This document shows, piece by piece, positions 32,061 to 39,201 of a DNA stretch of 39,201 nt; the first letter of the stretch is position 1, and every line of letters starts with the position of its first letter. Position numbers and translations under genes: made by a program. Below the pieces are notes generated by a model that was not told the origin of the DNA, ran no database searches, and saw nothing but the letters and a program-made list of their open reading frames with translations. Source of the DNA: Paracoccus benzoatiresistens (GTDB lineage Bacteria; Pseudomonadota; Alphaproteobacteria; Rhodobacterales; Rhodobacteraceae); NCBI RefSeq assembly GCF_026913015.1, contig NZ_JAPTYD010000032.1:1-39201 (forward strand), in the 5' to 3' direction.

Positions 32061-33686
32061 ATGAGCCCTGTTGCGGATCTGGTGCTGAGAGGCGGCACCA
32101 TCTGGTGTGGCGCGGGTCTTCCGGTCGAGCAGGCGCTTGCTGCCTGGCAAGGCAAGGTCCTGGCGGTGGGCAGCGATGCCGAGATCGCGCCGCTGATCGG
32201 GGAAGGCACCCGGATCGTCGATCTGGACGGTCGGTTCGCCATGCCGGGGCTGTACGACAACCATTTGCACCTGATCTCCACCGGACTGGTCCTGGGCCAT
32301 GTCGATGCCTCGCCGCAGGCCACGCCGACGTTGGAGGCCGTGCTGGCAGCAATCCGGGCCCGGGCCGCAGTCACGCCCAAGGGTGAATGGATCCGCGCCC
32401 GCGGCTATGAGCAGCAGAAGCTTGACATCGGCCGCCATCCGCACCGGACCGAACTGGATGCTGCCGCGCCCGATCACCCGGTCCTTCTGACACGCACCTG
32501 CGGCCATGTCTCGGTCGCCAACAGCCGGGCGATGGAGATTGCCGGCGTGACGGCATCGACCCCCGCGCCGGAAGGCGGCGTGATTGAAGTCGAGAACGGC
32601 GTGTTGACCGGGATGCTGGCCGAGAATGCGCAGAACCTGGTCACCACCCATATTCCTGTGCCAAACGTGGACGAACTAATTGCCGCCATCGAAGCGGGCG
32701 GGCGGCAGCTGCTGGCGCATGGCATCACCAGTTGCATGGACGCGGCGGTCGGCATGATCGCCGGCATGGACGAGATCCACGCCTATCACCTGGCAAAGCG
32801 CGACGGGCGGCTGCCGGTGCGGGTTTCGCTCACGCTGCTGGGGGATCCCGGCAGTTCGATCGTGGACCCCTGCTTCCGGGCGGGGCTGGTCACCGGGGTC
32901 GGCGACGAGATGCTGCGGGTCGGCGCGGTCAAGATCTTTCTCGATGGCTCATTGGGGGGTCGGACCGCCTGGATGAGCCGGGCCTATCGCGGCCAGCCCG
33001 ACAATTTCGGCGTGCAGATGCTGCCGACTCAGCAGTTGGAGAGCCTTGTCGCGGAATACCATGCCCAGGGCTACCAGCTTGCCTGCCATGCCATCGGCGA
33101 CATGGCCATCGACCAGCTGATCGGCGCCTACGAGAAGGCGCTGGCTGCGCAGCCCGATCCCGCGCGCCGTCACCGGGTCGAGCATTGCTGCATGTCAACG
33201 CCCCAGCAGCACGCCCGCATGAAGGCCGCGGGCATTGAGCCCTCGCCCCAGCAGGTCTTTGTCCATGATTTCGGCGACAGCTATCTTGCCGTCATGGACG
33301 AGGAGGTGACGCGCGGCGTCTCTCCGCTGAAGACTTGGCTGGACATGGGGTTCCGGCCCGGCACCGGCAGCGATTCACCCGTGTGCCGCACCGATCCGCG
33401 CCCGAACCTGCATCAGATGCTGACCCGCCGCACCTGGAAAGGGACCGACATGGTGGCAGGCGAGGTCGTGGACAACGAAACGGCGCTGACGGTCTATACC
33501 GAAAACGGCGCCTGGCTGGCCCGGGAAGAGATTTTCAAGGGACGGCTGCAACCGGGAATGGTGGCCGACATCGCGGTCTTTTCGCACGATCTTCTGACCG
33601 CCACGCCCGAGCAAATCCTGAACGACACGGCTTGCGAGCTGACGGTGCTGGGAGGCGCCGTGGTTTTTGACCGCACCGGGACCTGA
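32061..33686 (+). CDS. YtcJ-type amidohydrolase (amidohydrolase-3 family), copy 2
   Basis: 541 residues, a paralogue of the gene at 29459 with the same length and order of motifs: His68-x-His70 in GLYDNHLHLISTG, GEWIRARGYEQQ (differs from GFNHF in copy 1), RTCGHVSVANSRAM, VKIFLDGSLGGRTAWMSRAY, QLACHAIGDMAIDQL, RHRVEHCCM and GTGSDSPVCRTDPRP. ATG 32061 has GGGAGGA upstream. The importer's binding protein starts 35 bases downstream, so this copy is probably co-transcribed with the transporter and acts on the imported compound. Changes around the substrate-facing loops suggest a different specificity from copy 1. No signal peptide, so it is cytoplasmic. Confidence 0.87.
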   Translation: MSPVADLVLRGGTIWCGAGLPVEQALAAWQGKVLAVGSDAEIAPLIGEGTRIVDLDGRFAMPGLYDNHLHLISTGLVLGHVDASPQATPTLEAVLAAIRARAAVTPKGEWIRARGYEQQKLDIGRHPHRTELDAAAPDHPVLLTRTCGHVSVANSRAMEIAGVTASTPAPEGGVIEVENGVLTGMLAENAQNLVTTHIPVPNVDELIAAIEAGGRQLLAHGITSCMDAAVGMIAGMDEIHAYHLAKRDGRLPVRVSLTLLGDPGSSIVDPCFRAGLVTGVGDEMLRVGAVKIFLDGSLGGRTAWMSRAYRGQPDNFGVQMLPTQQLESLVAEYHAQGYQLACHAIGDMAIDQLIGAYEKALAAQPDPARRHRVEHCCMSTPQQHARMKAAGIEPSPQQVFVHDFGDSYLAVMDEEVTRGVSPLKTWLDMGFRPGTGSDSPVCRTDPRPNLHQMLTRRTWKGTDMVAGEVVDNETALTVYTENGAWLAREEIFKGRLQPGMVADIAVFSHDLLTATPEQILNDTACELTVLGGAVVFDRTGT

Positions 33687-33720
33687 GGGCGCAAACGACA
33701 ATAAAAGGGGAGGAGTAACG

Positions 33721-35328
33721 ATGATCATGAGAGCCACCATTGGCGCCCTGCTGCTTGCGGGAACCGCGCTGTGCGCACCCGCAGCCTGGGCGCAAGACGT
33801 TCAGAGGGGCGGCACGCTGAACTTCACCGCGCCCTATGGCAGCAGCGTGGGCACGCTGGATATCACCGCCTCGGCCGAGGTCCAGACCGAGATCGTGGCC
33901 CATGCCATGCATCGCAGCCTCTACAAGTGGAATCCCGAAACCGGCAAGCCCGAGCCCGACCTCTTCACCGACGTGACCATCAGCGACGACGGGCTGGTTT
34001 ATACCTACAAGCTGCGCGACGACGCGGTGTTCCATAATGACAAGCCTTTCACCGCCGACGATGTCATCTACAGCTATAACCGCATCGCCACTCCGGCGAC
34101 GGCCTCGCCAAGCGCGAACTTCATCTCGCGTATCAAGGGCTTTGAAGACGTCCAGGGCGGCAGCGCGACTGAGATGTCAGGCCTGAAGAAGATCGACAAC
34201 CACACGCTGGAGATCACCTTCACCGCCAGCCAGGATCCTGGCTTTGACCTGATGCAGAACTATGTCCCGATCTATCCGTCGAATGTCGAGGGCGATACGC
34301 AGGCGACCCAGCCGGTCGGCCTGGGCCCGTTCCGCTTTGTCGAGCATGTCCCTGGATCACGCGTCAGCTTCGAGCGGTTCGAGGGCTTTTTCGGCGAGGA
34401 TGACCAGCCCTATCTGGACCGGCTCAACATCCTGATCATGGGCGAGGCCGCGGCGCGCGACGTCGCATTCCGCAACCAGGAAATCGACGTCTCTGTCCTG
34501 GGCAGCCAGCAATATCAGGAATACCAGGCCGACCCTGATCTGTCGAAAGGCCTGCTGGAGGTGGCCGAACTGTTCACCCGCGTGGTGGGCTTCGACACGA
34601 CGAAGCCCCCCTTCGACGACAAGCGGGTCCGCCAGGCGGTCAATTACGGGATCGACAAGGACCTGATCATCGACAGGCTGGTCAAGGGCAAGGCCTTCCC
34701 GGCGGTGGGCTTCATGCCGACGACCTCGCCCGCCTTCGACCCGGATGCACAGGGCTATGCCTATGATCCCGAAAAGGCCAAGGCCCTGCTGGAGGAAGCT
34801 GGCCACGCCGATGGCATCGACCTGCCGGTGATCGCCAACCAGAACGAAAGCTGGGGCGCCCCCATCGTCGAGGCCATCATCCCGATGCTGGCCAAGGCGA
34901 ACATCCGCGCCAGCGTCGAGCCGGTCGAGAATGCCGTCCTGGAAGACCGCATCACGGCCGGTAACTTCACCGCCTTCATCTGGTCGCTGTCCAGCGGGCC
35001 GGACCCGCTGAACATCCTGCGCTGCTTCTACAGCAAGACGGCCCAGTCGGCCTGCAACTATACCAAGTTCAGCAACCCCGAGGTGGACAAACTCTACGAG
35101 GCCGCCCAGCAGGAACGCGACGAGGCCAAGCGCAACGATTTGATCCGCCAGGCCGACGGTATCATCCGCGAGGAAGCGCCCTACTGGTTCTTCAACTACA
35201 ACAAGGCGGTGATGGCCCATCAGCCCTGGGTCCACGGCCTTCGTGGCAACCCGCAGGAACTGGCGATCCAGGATTACGACAAGATCTGGATCGACGATAC
35301 CGCACCGGCCGATCGCAAGCCGCAATAA
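33721..35328 (+). CDS. Peptide/nickel-type ABC transporter substrate-binding protein
   Basis: 535 residues of the SBP_bac_5 family (DppA/OppA/NikA type). A signal peptide is clear: MIMRATIGALLLAGTALCAP, with likely cleavage after AWA at about residue 24. Then RGGTLNFTAPYGSSVGTLD, DGLVYTYKLRDDAVFHNDK, FTADDVIYSYNRI, PVGLGPFRFVEHVPG, VRQAVNYGIDKDLIIDRLV and, near the end, EEAPYWFFNYNKAVMAH, all family landmarks. ATG 33721 follows GGGGAGGAG. It is the first importer gene, followed by a strong hairpin and then two permeases and two ATPases. Ligand class (dipeptide, oligopeptide, opine, glutathione) cannot be told from sequence; the adjacent hydrolases suggest a peptide or N-acyl compound. Confidence 0.92.
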   Translation: MIMRATIGALLLAGTALCAPAAWAQDVQRGGTLNFTAPYGSSVGTLDITASAEVQTEIVAHAMHRSLYKWNPETGKPEPDLFTDVTISDDGLVYTYKLRDDAVFHNDKPFTADDVIYSYNRIATPATASPSANFISRIKGFEDVQGGSATEMSGLKKIDNHTLEITFTASQDPGFDLMQNYVPIYPSNVEGDTQATQPVGLGPFRFVEHVPGSRVSFERFEGFFGEDDQPYLDRLNILIMGEAAARDVAFRNQEIDVSVLGSQQYQEYQADPDLSKGLLEVAELFTRVVGFDTTKPPFDDKRVRQAVNYGIDKDLIIDRLVKGKAFPAVGFMPTTSPAFDPDAQGYAYDPEKAKALLEEAGHADGIDLPVIANQNESWGAPIVEAIIPMLAKANIRASVEPVENAVLEDRITAGNFTAFIWSLSSGPDPLNILRCFYSKTAQSACNYTKFSNPEVDKLYEAAQQERDEAKRNDLIRQADGIIREEAPYWFFNYNKAVMAHQPWVHGLRGNPQELAIQDYDKIWIDDTAPADRKPQ

Positions 35329-35334
35329 GGCCGA

Positions 35335-35364
35335 GGTCCCGCGACGGTTCGCCGCCGCGGGGTC
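35335..35364 (+). terminator. Intercistronic hairpin after the binding-protein gene
   Basis: GGTCCCGCGACGG and CCGCCGCGGGGTC pair over 13 positions (one mismatch, two G-T pairs) around a TTCG loop, seven bases after the stop. There is no T-run, so it probably stabilises the binding-protein mRNA and limits read-through, giving more binding protein than permease as is common in such operons. Confidence 0.6.
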
Positions 35365-35394
35365 TTCACTGCAATAAGAACGGGGGACGGAAGA

Positions 35395-36330
35395 ATGGGC
35401 CGTTACATCCTGCGGCGGCTGCTGCAGATGATCCCGACATTGCTGGCCGTGGCGGCGCTGATCTTCCTGATCTTCAGCGTTCTGCCCGGCAGCTTTGCCG
35501 GCACCATGACCGGCGGCGGTCGGCGGGCACTGTCGCCGGAACTGGTCGCACAGATCAATGCGCAGTTCGGTTTGGACAAGCCGCTGCCGGTCCGGTTCTG
35601 GGATTATCTGGTGCGGCTGGCGCAATTCGACCTGGGCACGTCCTTCCGTACCCGCGAACCGGTGGTCGACCTGATCGCCGCGCGGATCTGGCCTTCGCTT
35701 CAACTGGCGTTGTCGGCCATGGCCCTGGCGGTGACGGTCGGCATTCCCCTGGGCTTTCTGGCGGCGATGCGCCCCGGCAGCCTGCTGGACAGCATCACGA
35801 TGATCGGCGCGGTGTCTGGCCTGTCCATGCCGCAATTCTGGCTGGGATTGCTGCTGATGTATGTCTTTGCCCTGCAATTGGGATGGCTGCCCAGCTTCGG
35901 CTATGGCGACGGGCGGCTGCGAAACCTGATCCTGCCCGCGATCGCCCTGGGGTTCGCGCCGCTGGCCCTTCTGGCGCGGACAACCCGGGCCGGCGTCCTG
36001 GAAGTCATGGGATCGGATCATATCCGCACCGCAATGGCAAAGGGCACCAGTCCTGCGCAGATGATCCGCTGGCATGTCCTGCGCAACGTCATGGTGCTGA
36101 TCGTGACGACGCTGGGACTGCAGATCGGCTCTTTGCTGGGACAGGCCCTGGTGATCGAGAAGCTGTTTTCCTGGCCCGGCCTCGGCTCTCTGATGGTGGA
36201 TAGCGTTGCGATCCGCGACATCCCGGTCGTGCAAGGCACGATCCTGGTGATCGTCCTGTGGTTCCTGGTCATCAACGTGCTGGTGGATGTGATCTATGCC
36301 GTGATCGACCCCCGCATCAGCCTTCGTTGA
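35395..36330 (+). CDS. DppB/OppB-type ABC permease
   Basis: 311 residues with about six membrane spans. The N-terminus MGRYILRRLLQMIPTLLAVA is the standard first helix of DppB-type permeases. The periplasmic segment VLPGSFAG follows, then SLQLALSAMALAVTVGIPLG, AVSGLSMPQFWLGLLLMYVF and the cytoplasmic EAA loop around DHIRTAMAKGTSPAQMIRWH. It ends ISLR after VDVIYAVIDPR. ATG 35395 has GGGGGACGG upstream. It is one half of the importer's membrane channel and contacts one of the two ATPases. Confidence 0.93.
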   Translation: MGRYILRRLLQMIPTLLAVAALIFLIFSVLPGSFAGTMTGGGRRALSPELVAQINAQFGLDKPLPVRFWDYLVRLAQFDLGTSFRTREPVVDLIAARIWPSLQLALSAMALAVTVGIPLGFLAAMRPGSLLDSITMIGAVSGLSMPQFWLGLLLMYVFALQLGWLPSFGYGDGRLRNLILPAIALGFAPLALLARTTRAGVLEVMGSDHIRTAMAKGTSPAQMIRWHVLRNVMVLIVTTLGLQIGSLLGQALVIEKLFSWPGLGSLMVDSVAIRDIPVVQGTILVIVLWFLVINVLVDVIYAVIDPRISLR

Positions 36331-36338
36331 GGACCATC

Positions 36339-37163
36339 ATGCGAATGCCCTTCCGCCTGAACCTGACGCTGGGCCTTGCGCTTGTGTCGCTGGTGATCCT
36401 GGGCGCGGTCTTTGCACCTTTGCTGACGCCGCATGACCCAATCCTCGATGCCGACCTTATGAATTCGGAAATGCCGCCGTCCTGGGACCACTGGTTCGGC
36501 ACCGACAGCCAAGGACGGGATGTGTTCGCGCGCGTGCTCTATGGGGCACGGGTGTCGCTGACCATCGGCATCGTGGCGCAGGCCATCAACTCTACCATCG
36601 GCATCGCCCTGGGCTTGTCGGCGGGCTATTGGGGCGGCTGGTGGGACGACGTGGTGAACGGGCTGACCAACCTGATGCTGGCCATTCCGTCGCTGGTCTT
36701 CGCCCTCGCCATCATGGCGGTCCTTGGCCCCGGCGTGCCCAGCCTGTTGATCGCGCTCGGCCTGACGAACTGGAGCTGGAGCTGCCGCATCACCCGCAGC
36801 GCCGTCATGTCGCTGAAGTCGCAAGGCTATGTCCAGGCGGCGCGCACCCTGGGTTACGGCGACATCCGCATCATGCTGACCCAGCTGCTGCCGAACATCG
36901 TCGGGCCGGTCCTGGTCATGGCGACCCTCGGCATCGGTGAGGCGGTGCTGGCCGAGGCGGCCCTGTCCTTCCTGGGCCTGGGCATCCGCCCCCCGGCGCC
37001 GTCCTGGGGCAACATGCTGACCGACGCGCGCGAGGCGATCCGCAGCGTCCCCTGGGCCACGATCTTCCCCGGCCTCGCCGTCTTCGTCACCGTCCTGGGC
37101 TTCAACCTGCTGGGCGACGGCATGCGCGATTGGCTGGACCCCCGCATGCAGGTGCGCGCATGA
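36339..37163 (+). CDS. DppC/OppC-type ABC permease
   Basis: 274 residues. ATG 36339 is eight bases after the dppB-like stop, with GAGGA upstream. The first helix is followed by APLLTPHDPILDADLMN, HWFGTDSQGRDVFARVLYGA and RVSLTIGIVAQAINSTIGIA, the hallmark order of DppC-type proteins. The EAA loop is QGYVQAARTLGYGDIRIMLT, and LSFLGLGIRPPAPSWGNMLT closes the protein's conserved part. It forms a heterodimeric channel with the upstream permease. The stop overlaps the next start (ATGA). Confidence 0.93.
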   Translation: MRMPFRLNLTLGLALVSLVILGAVFAPLLTPHDPILDADLMNSEMPPSWDHWFGTDSQGRDVFARVLYGARVSLTIGIVAQAINSTIGIALGLSAGYWGGWWDDVVNGLTNLMLAIPSLVFALAIMAVLGPGVPSLLIALGLTNWSWSCRITRSAVMSLKSQGYVQAARTLGYGDIRIMLTQLLPNIVGPVLVMATLGIGEAVLAEAALSFLGLGIRPPAPSWGNMLTDAREAIRSVPWATIFPGLAVFVTVLGFNLLGDGMRDWLDPRMQVRA

Positions 37164-38062
37164 GCGGCCCCCTGCTGGACATCCGCGGCCTGACGATCGG
37201 CATCCCGAACCGGTCTGGGCCCCCAGTGCAGATCGTCCGCGATCTCAGCTTCGACATCCTGCCAGGCGAGATCTTCGGGCTGGTAGGAGAGTCGGGCAGC
37301 GGCAAGTCGGCCTCGGCACTGGCGCTCATGGGCCTCAATCGCAGGCCCCTGACAACCCTGAGGGGACAGGCGCTTTACGGCGGGCAGGACCTGCTGGCGA
37401 TGTCGCGCCGGTCGATGCGCAAACTGCGCGGCGACCGCATCTCGATGATCTTCCAGGAACCGATGTCAGCCTTGAACCCGCTGGCCCGTATCGGCCGCCA
37501 GATCGCCGAAATGTTCGTGCTGCACCGCGGGCTGTCCTGGTCGGAAGCCGGACCAAAGGCCGTCGAGGCGCTTGCCGCAGTGCAGGTGCCTGACCCTGAA
37601 GGACGCGCGCGCGCCTATCCCCACCAGTTGTCCGGCGGGTTGCGGCAGCGGGTGATGATTGCCATGGCGATGGCCTGCGGCCCAGACCTGCTGATTGCGG
37701 ACGAGCCGACCACTGCGCTGGATGTCACCGTCCAGGCCGAGGTGCTGCGCCTGATCCGCGGACTCTGCGAACGCCAGGGCACGGCCGTCCTGCTGATCAG
37801 CCACGATCTCGGGGTGATCGCCCAGATGTGCCAGCGTGTCGGCGTCATGGCGAACGGCCGCCTGCTGGAACTGCGCGACGCGAAGGCGCTGTTCACCGAC
37901 CCCCGTCACCCCTACACGCAGGGCCTTCTGGCCGCCCTGCCCCGCCTGGGAAGCCGCGCGACCGAAGGGCGCCACCGCCTGGCCGATCTGGACATGGCGA
38001 TCGACCGCGATGCCCCGGACTTCGCCGCGACCTATCTGTGTCCCAGGGGAGAGGCCGCATGA
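37160..38062 (+). CDS. DppD/OppD-type ABC transporter ATPase
   Basis: 300 residues. Walker [17 protein letters not shown] near residue 50, Q-loop [15 protein letters not shown], signature [16 protein letters not shown], Walker [17 protein letters not shown] and H-loop [12 protein letters not shown] are all intact. The C-terminal part shows the oligopeptide-transporter extension [16 protein letters not shown]. The usual iron-sulfur cysteine cluster motif is reduced: only one cysteine remains in YLCPRGE, where longer DppD proteins continue. At about 300 residues it is slightly shorter than typical (about 325). Start and stop both overlap neighbours by four bases, indicating tight translational coupling. 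Confidence 0.92.
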   Translation: MSGPLLDIRGLTIGIPNRSGPPVQIVRDLSFDILPGEIFGLVGESGSGKSASALALMGLNRRPLTTLRGQALYGGQDLLAMSRRSMRKLRGDRISMIFQEPMSALNPLARIGRQIAEMFVLHRGLSWSEAGPKAVEALAAVQVPDPEGRARAYPHQLSGGLRQRVMIAMAMACGPDLLIADEPTTALDVTVQAEVLRLIRGLCERQGTAVLLISHDLGVIAQMCQRVGVMANGRLLELRDAKALFTDPRHPYTQGLLAALPRLGSRATEGRHRLADLDMAIDRDAPDFAATYLCPRGEAA

Positions 38063-39045
38063 GCGCCGCGACCATCCCCGCACGCGCAAGCGAACCGATC
38101 CTGTCGGTTGAGGGCCTGCATGTGCGGTTTCCCGTCGCAGGTGGACTGCTGAGGCAACGTCGGACCCTGTACGCGGTCAACGGCGTGGATCTGGCGGTCC
38201 AGCCTGGCCAATGCGTAAGCCTTGTTGGTGAAAGCGGCTGCGGCAAGTCCACCACCGCACTGGCGATCATGGGCCTGCAAGCGCCCAGTTCAGGCGCCAT
38301 TACCGTCGAGGGCCTGCCGGTCTACGGTCCCGGCGCACCCGACCGGCTTGCCCGTGCGCGGCTTGCCCAGATCGTCTTTCAGGATCCCTTCTCGACCCTG
38401 AACCCGCGCGAGACCATCGGCCGCGCATTGTCGCAGCCTTTGATGCTGCATGGCGTCAAGGATCGCGCCGAACGCGCTGACCGCGTCGCGACAGCACTGC
38501 GGCAAGTCGGCCTGCTACCCGAACACGCCATGCGCTATCCACACGAGTTCTCGGGCGGTCAACGCCAGCGCATCGGCATCGCGCGGGCGCTGATCCTGGG
38601 GCCACGGCTGATCGTGCTGGACGAGCCGGTCAGTGCCCTGGACGTGTCGATCCGTGCGCAGATCATCAACCTGCTGATGGACCTGCAGCAGAACCTCGGT
38701 CTCAGCTACCTGATGATCTCGCACGACCTGGGCGTGGTTGAGCATGTCTCGGACCGGGTGGCGGTGATGTTTGCGGGCCAGATCGTCGAGGAAGGCGGCT
38801 GGCGGGAGGTTTTCACGGCACCCGCCCATCCCTATACCCGGCGCCTCATCGAGACCATTCCCAACCCCGCACGCCTGACCGGCGGCGCCCAGGATATTCT
38901 GCCTCCCGCACCCGAACCTCCGTCCGGCACCCGGTTCTGGCCGTATATTGATCAGCGCCCCGAGATAAGCCGCCCACCAGAGCCAAGCGCTCTTGTCAGC
39001 ATCGGCGACGACCATCGGGTACGGGTGCGGTCGGTTGATAACTGA
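38059..39045 (+). CDS. DppF/OppF-type ABC transporter ATPase
   Basis: 328 residues. Walker A is GESGCGKSTTALAIMG, Q-loop IVFQDPFSTLNPRETIG, signature FSGGQRQRIGIARAL, Walker B LIVLDEPVSALDVSIR and H-loop MISHDLGVVEHVSDRVAVMF. The C-terminal extension includes HPYTRRLIETIPNP, as in DppF/OppF. Start ATG 38059 overlaps the previous stop. It pairs with the upstream ATPase to power the importer. The last 50 residues are poorly conserved, as expected. It is the last gene of the operon; the 156 bases that follow show no recognisable feature. Confidence 0.93.
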   Translation: MSAATIPARASEPILSVEGLHVRFPVAGGLLRQRRTLYAVNGVDLAVQPGQCVSLVGESGCGKSTTALAIMGLQAPSSGAITVEGLPVYGPGAPDRLARARLAQIVFQDPFSTLNPRETIGRALSQPLMLHGVKDRAERADRVATALRQVGLLPEHAMRYPHEFSGGQRQRIGIARALILGPRLIVLDEPVSALDVSIRAQIINLLMDLQQNLGLSYLMISHDLGVVEHVSDRVAVMFAGQIVEEGGWREVFTAPAHPYTRRLIETIPNPARLTGGAQDILPPAPEPPSGTRFWPYIDQRPEISRPPEPSALVSIGDDHRVRVRSVDN

Positions 39046-39201
39046 CAAGGACTGTAAAGGTATCGTCAGGTTAGTGGATCGGCTAAATGTGCGGTTGCCG
39101 TATAGCTTTTGCGGATTACGTCATGCAGTCCGACCAGGATCTTTCGCCAGCATCAGAGCTGTCTGCCTGGGGCGGAGATGCGTTTTCAGCGACCTGCGTG
39201 A

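Noticed and set aside
34357..36234. A 625-codon minus-strand open frame opposite the binding-protein and permease genes
   Set aside because: Antisense of two well-supported genes; composition (Gln/His/Arg-rich) and lack of motifs mark it as a shadow.
39087..39201. A short open frame running off the right end
   Set aside because: 38 codons without a ribosome site or recognisable motif; too little sequence to support a gene.

Overview
The window is GC-rich DNA from an alphaproteobacterium. Codon use and gene content (Ssu and SfnB sulfur genes, RTX proteins, NCS1/hydantoinase operon, Dpp-type transporters) suggest a Rhodobacterales bacterium such as Paracoccus; this is an inference, with no marker gene to confirm it. 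The mix of catabolic cassettes, insertion-sequence remnants and broken genes suggests an accessory replicon or genomic island. I saw no rRNA, tRNA, CRISPR array or replication gene.

Left part (1-16.05 kb) is a decaying block. It opens with a broken DUF2382 stress-protein gene and an IS21 istB remnant, then an AT-rich island and two calcium-binding repeat (RTX-type) proteins. A methionine importer follows with metN broken and metI intact. The core is a divergent organosulfur locus. Leftward from about 11.2 kb run ssuA, ssuC, ssuB, sfnB, a shortened second sfnB and an NtaA/DszA-type monooxygenase. Rightward from about 11.5 kb run ssuE, ssuD, an amidohydrolase, an FAD/NAD(P)-binding oxidoreductase and a convergent serine acetyltransferase remnant. 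Together these would import sulfonates or sulfones, desulfurise them with reduced flavin and fix the sulfite/sulfide. Nearly every gene has one or a few lesions (in-frame nonsense codons, one-base frameshifts, deletions) while the rest of the reading frame is well kept. Only the amidohydrolase looks whole. The block ends at an IS110-family remnant flanked by inverted copies of the element's leader.

Middle part (16.2-23.6 kb) is an intact leftward operon: an N-carbamoylsarcosine-amidase-like cysteine hydrolase, hydantoinase subunits HyuA and HyuB, and an NCS1 transporter. A LysR regulator is transcribed divergently. The set fits uptake and stepwise hydrolysis of N-methylhydantoin (creatinine breakdown) or a similar cyclic ureide.

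Right part (23.9-39.0 kb) starts with a fragment of a YtcJ-type amidohydrolase, a ThDP enzyme, an internally deleted histone-deacetylase/acetylpolyamine-amidohydrolase gene and a class III aminotransferase. Next is a hydrolase and transport locus: a DmpA-type P1 aminopeptidase, two full-length paralogous YtcJ-type amidohydrolases, a DppA-type D-aminopeptidase and a complete five-gene peptide/nickel-type ABC importer. It looks like a system for importing and breaking down unusual (possibly D- or N-modified) peptides or amides; the substrate is unknown.
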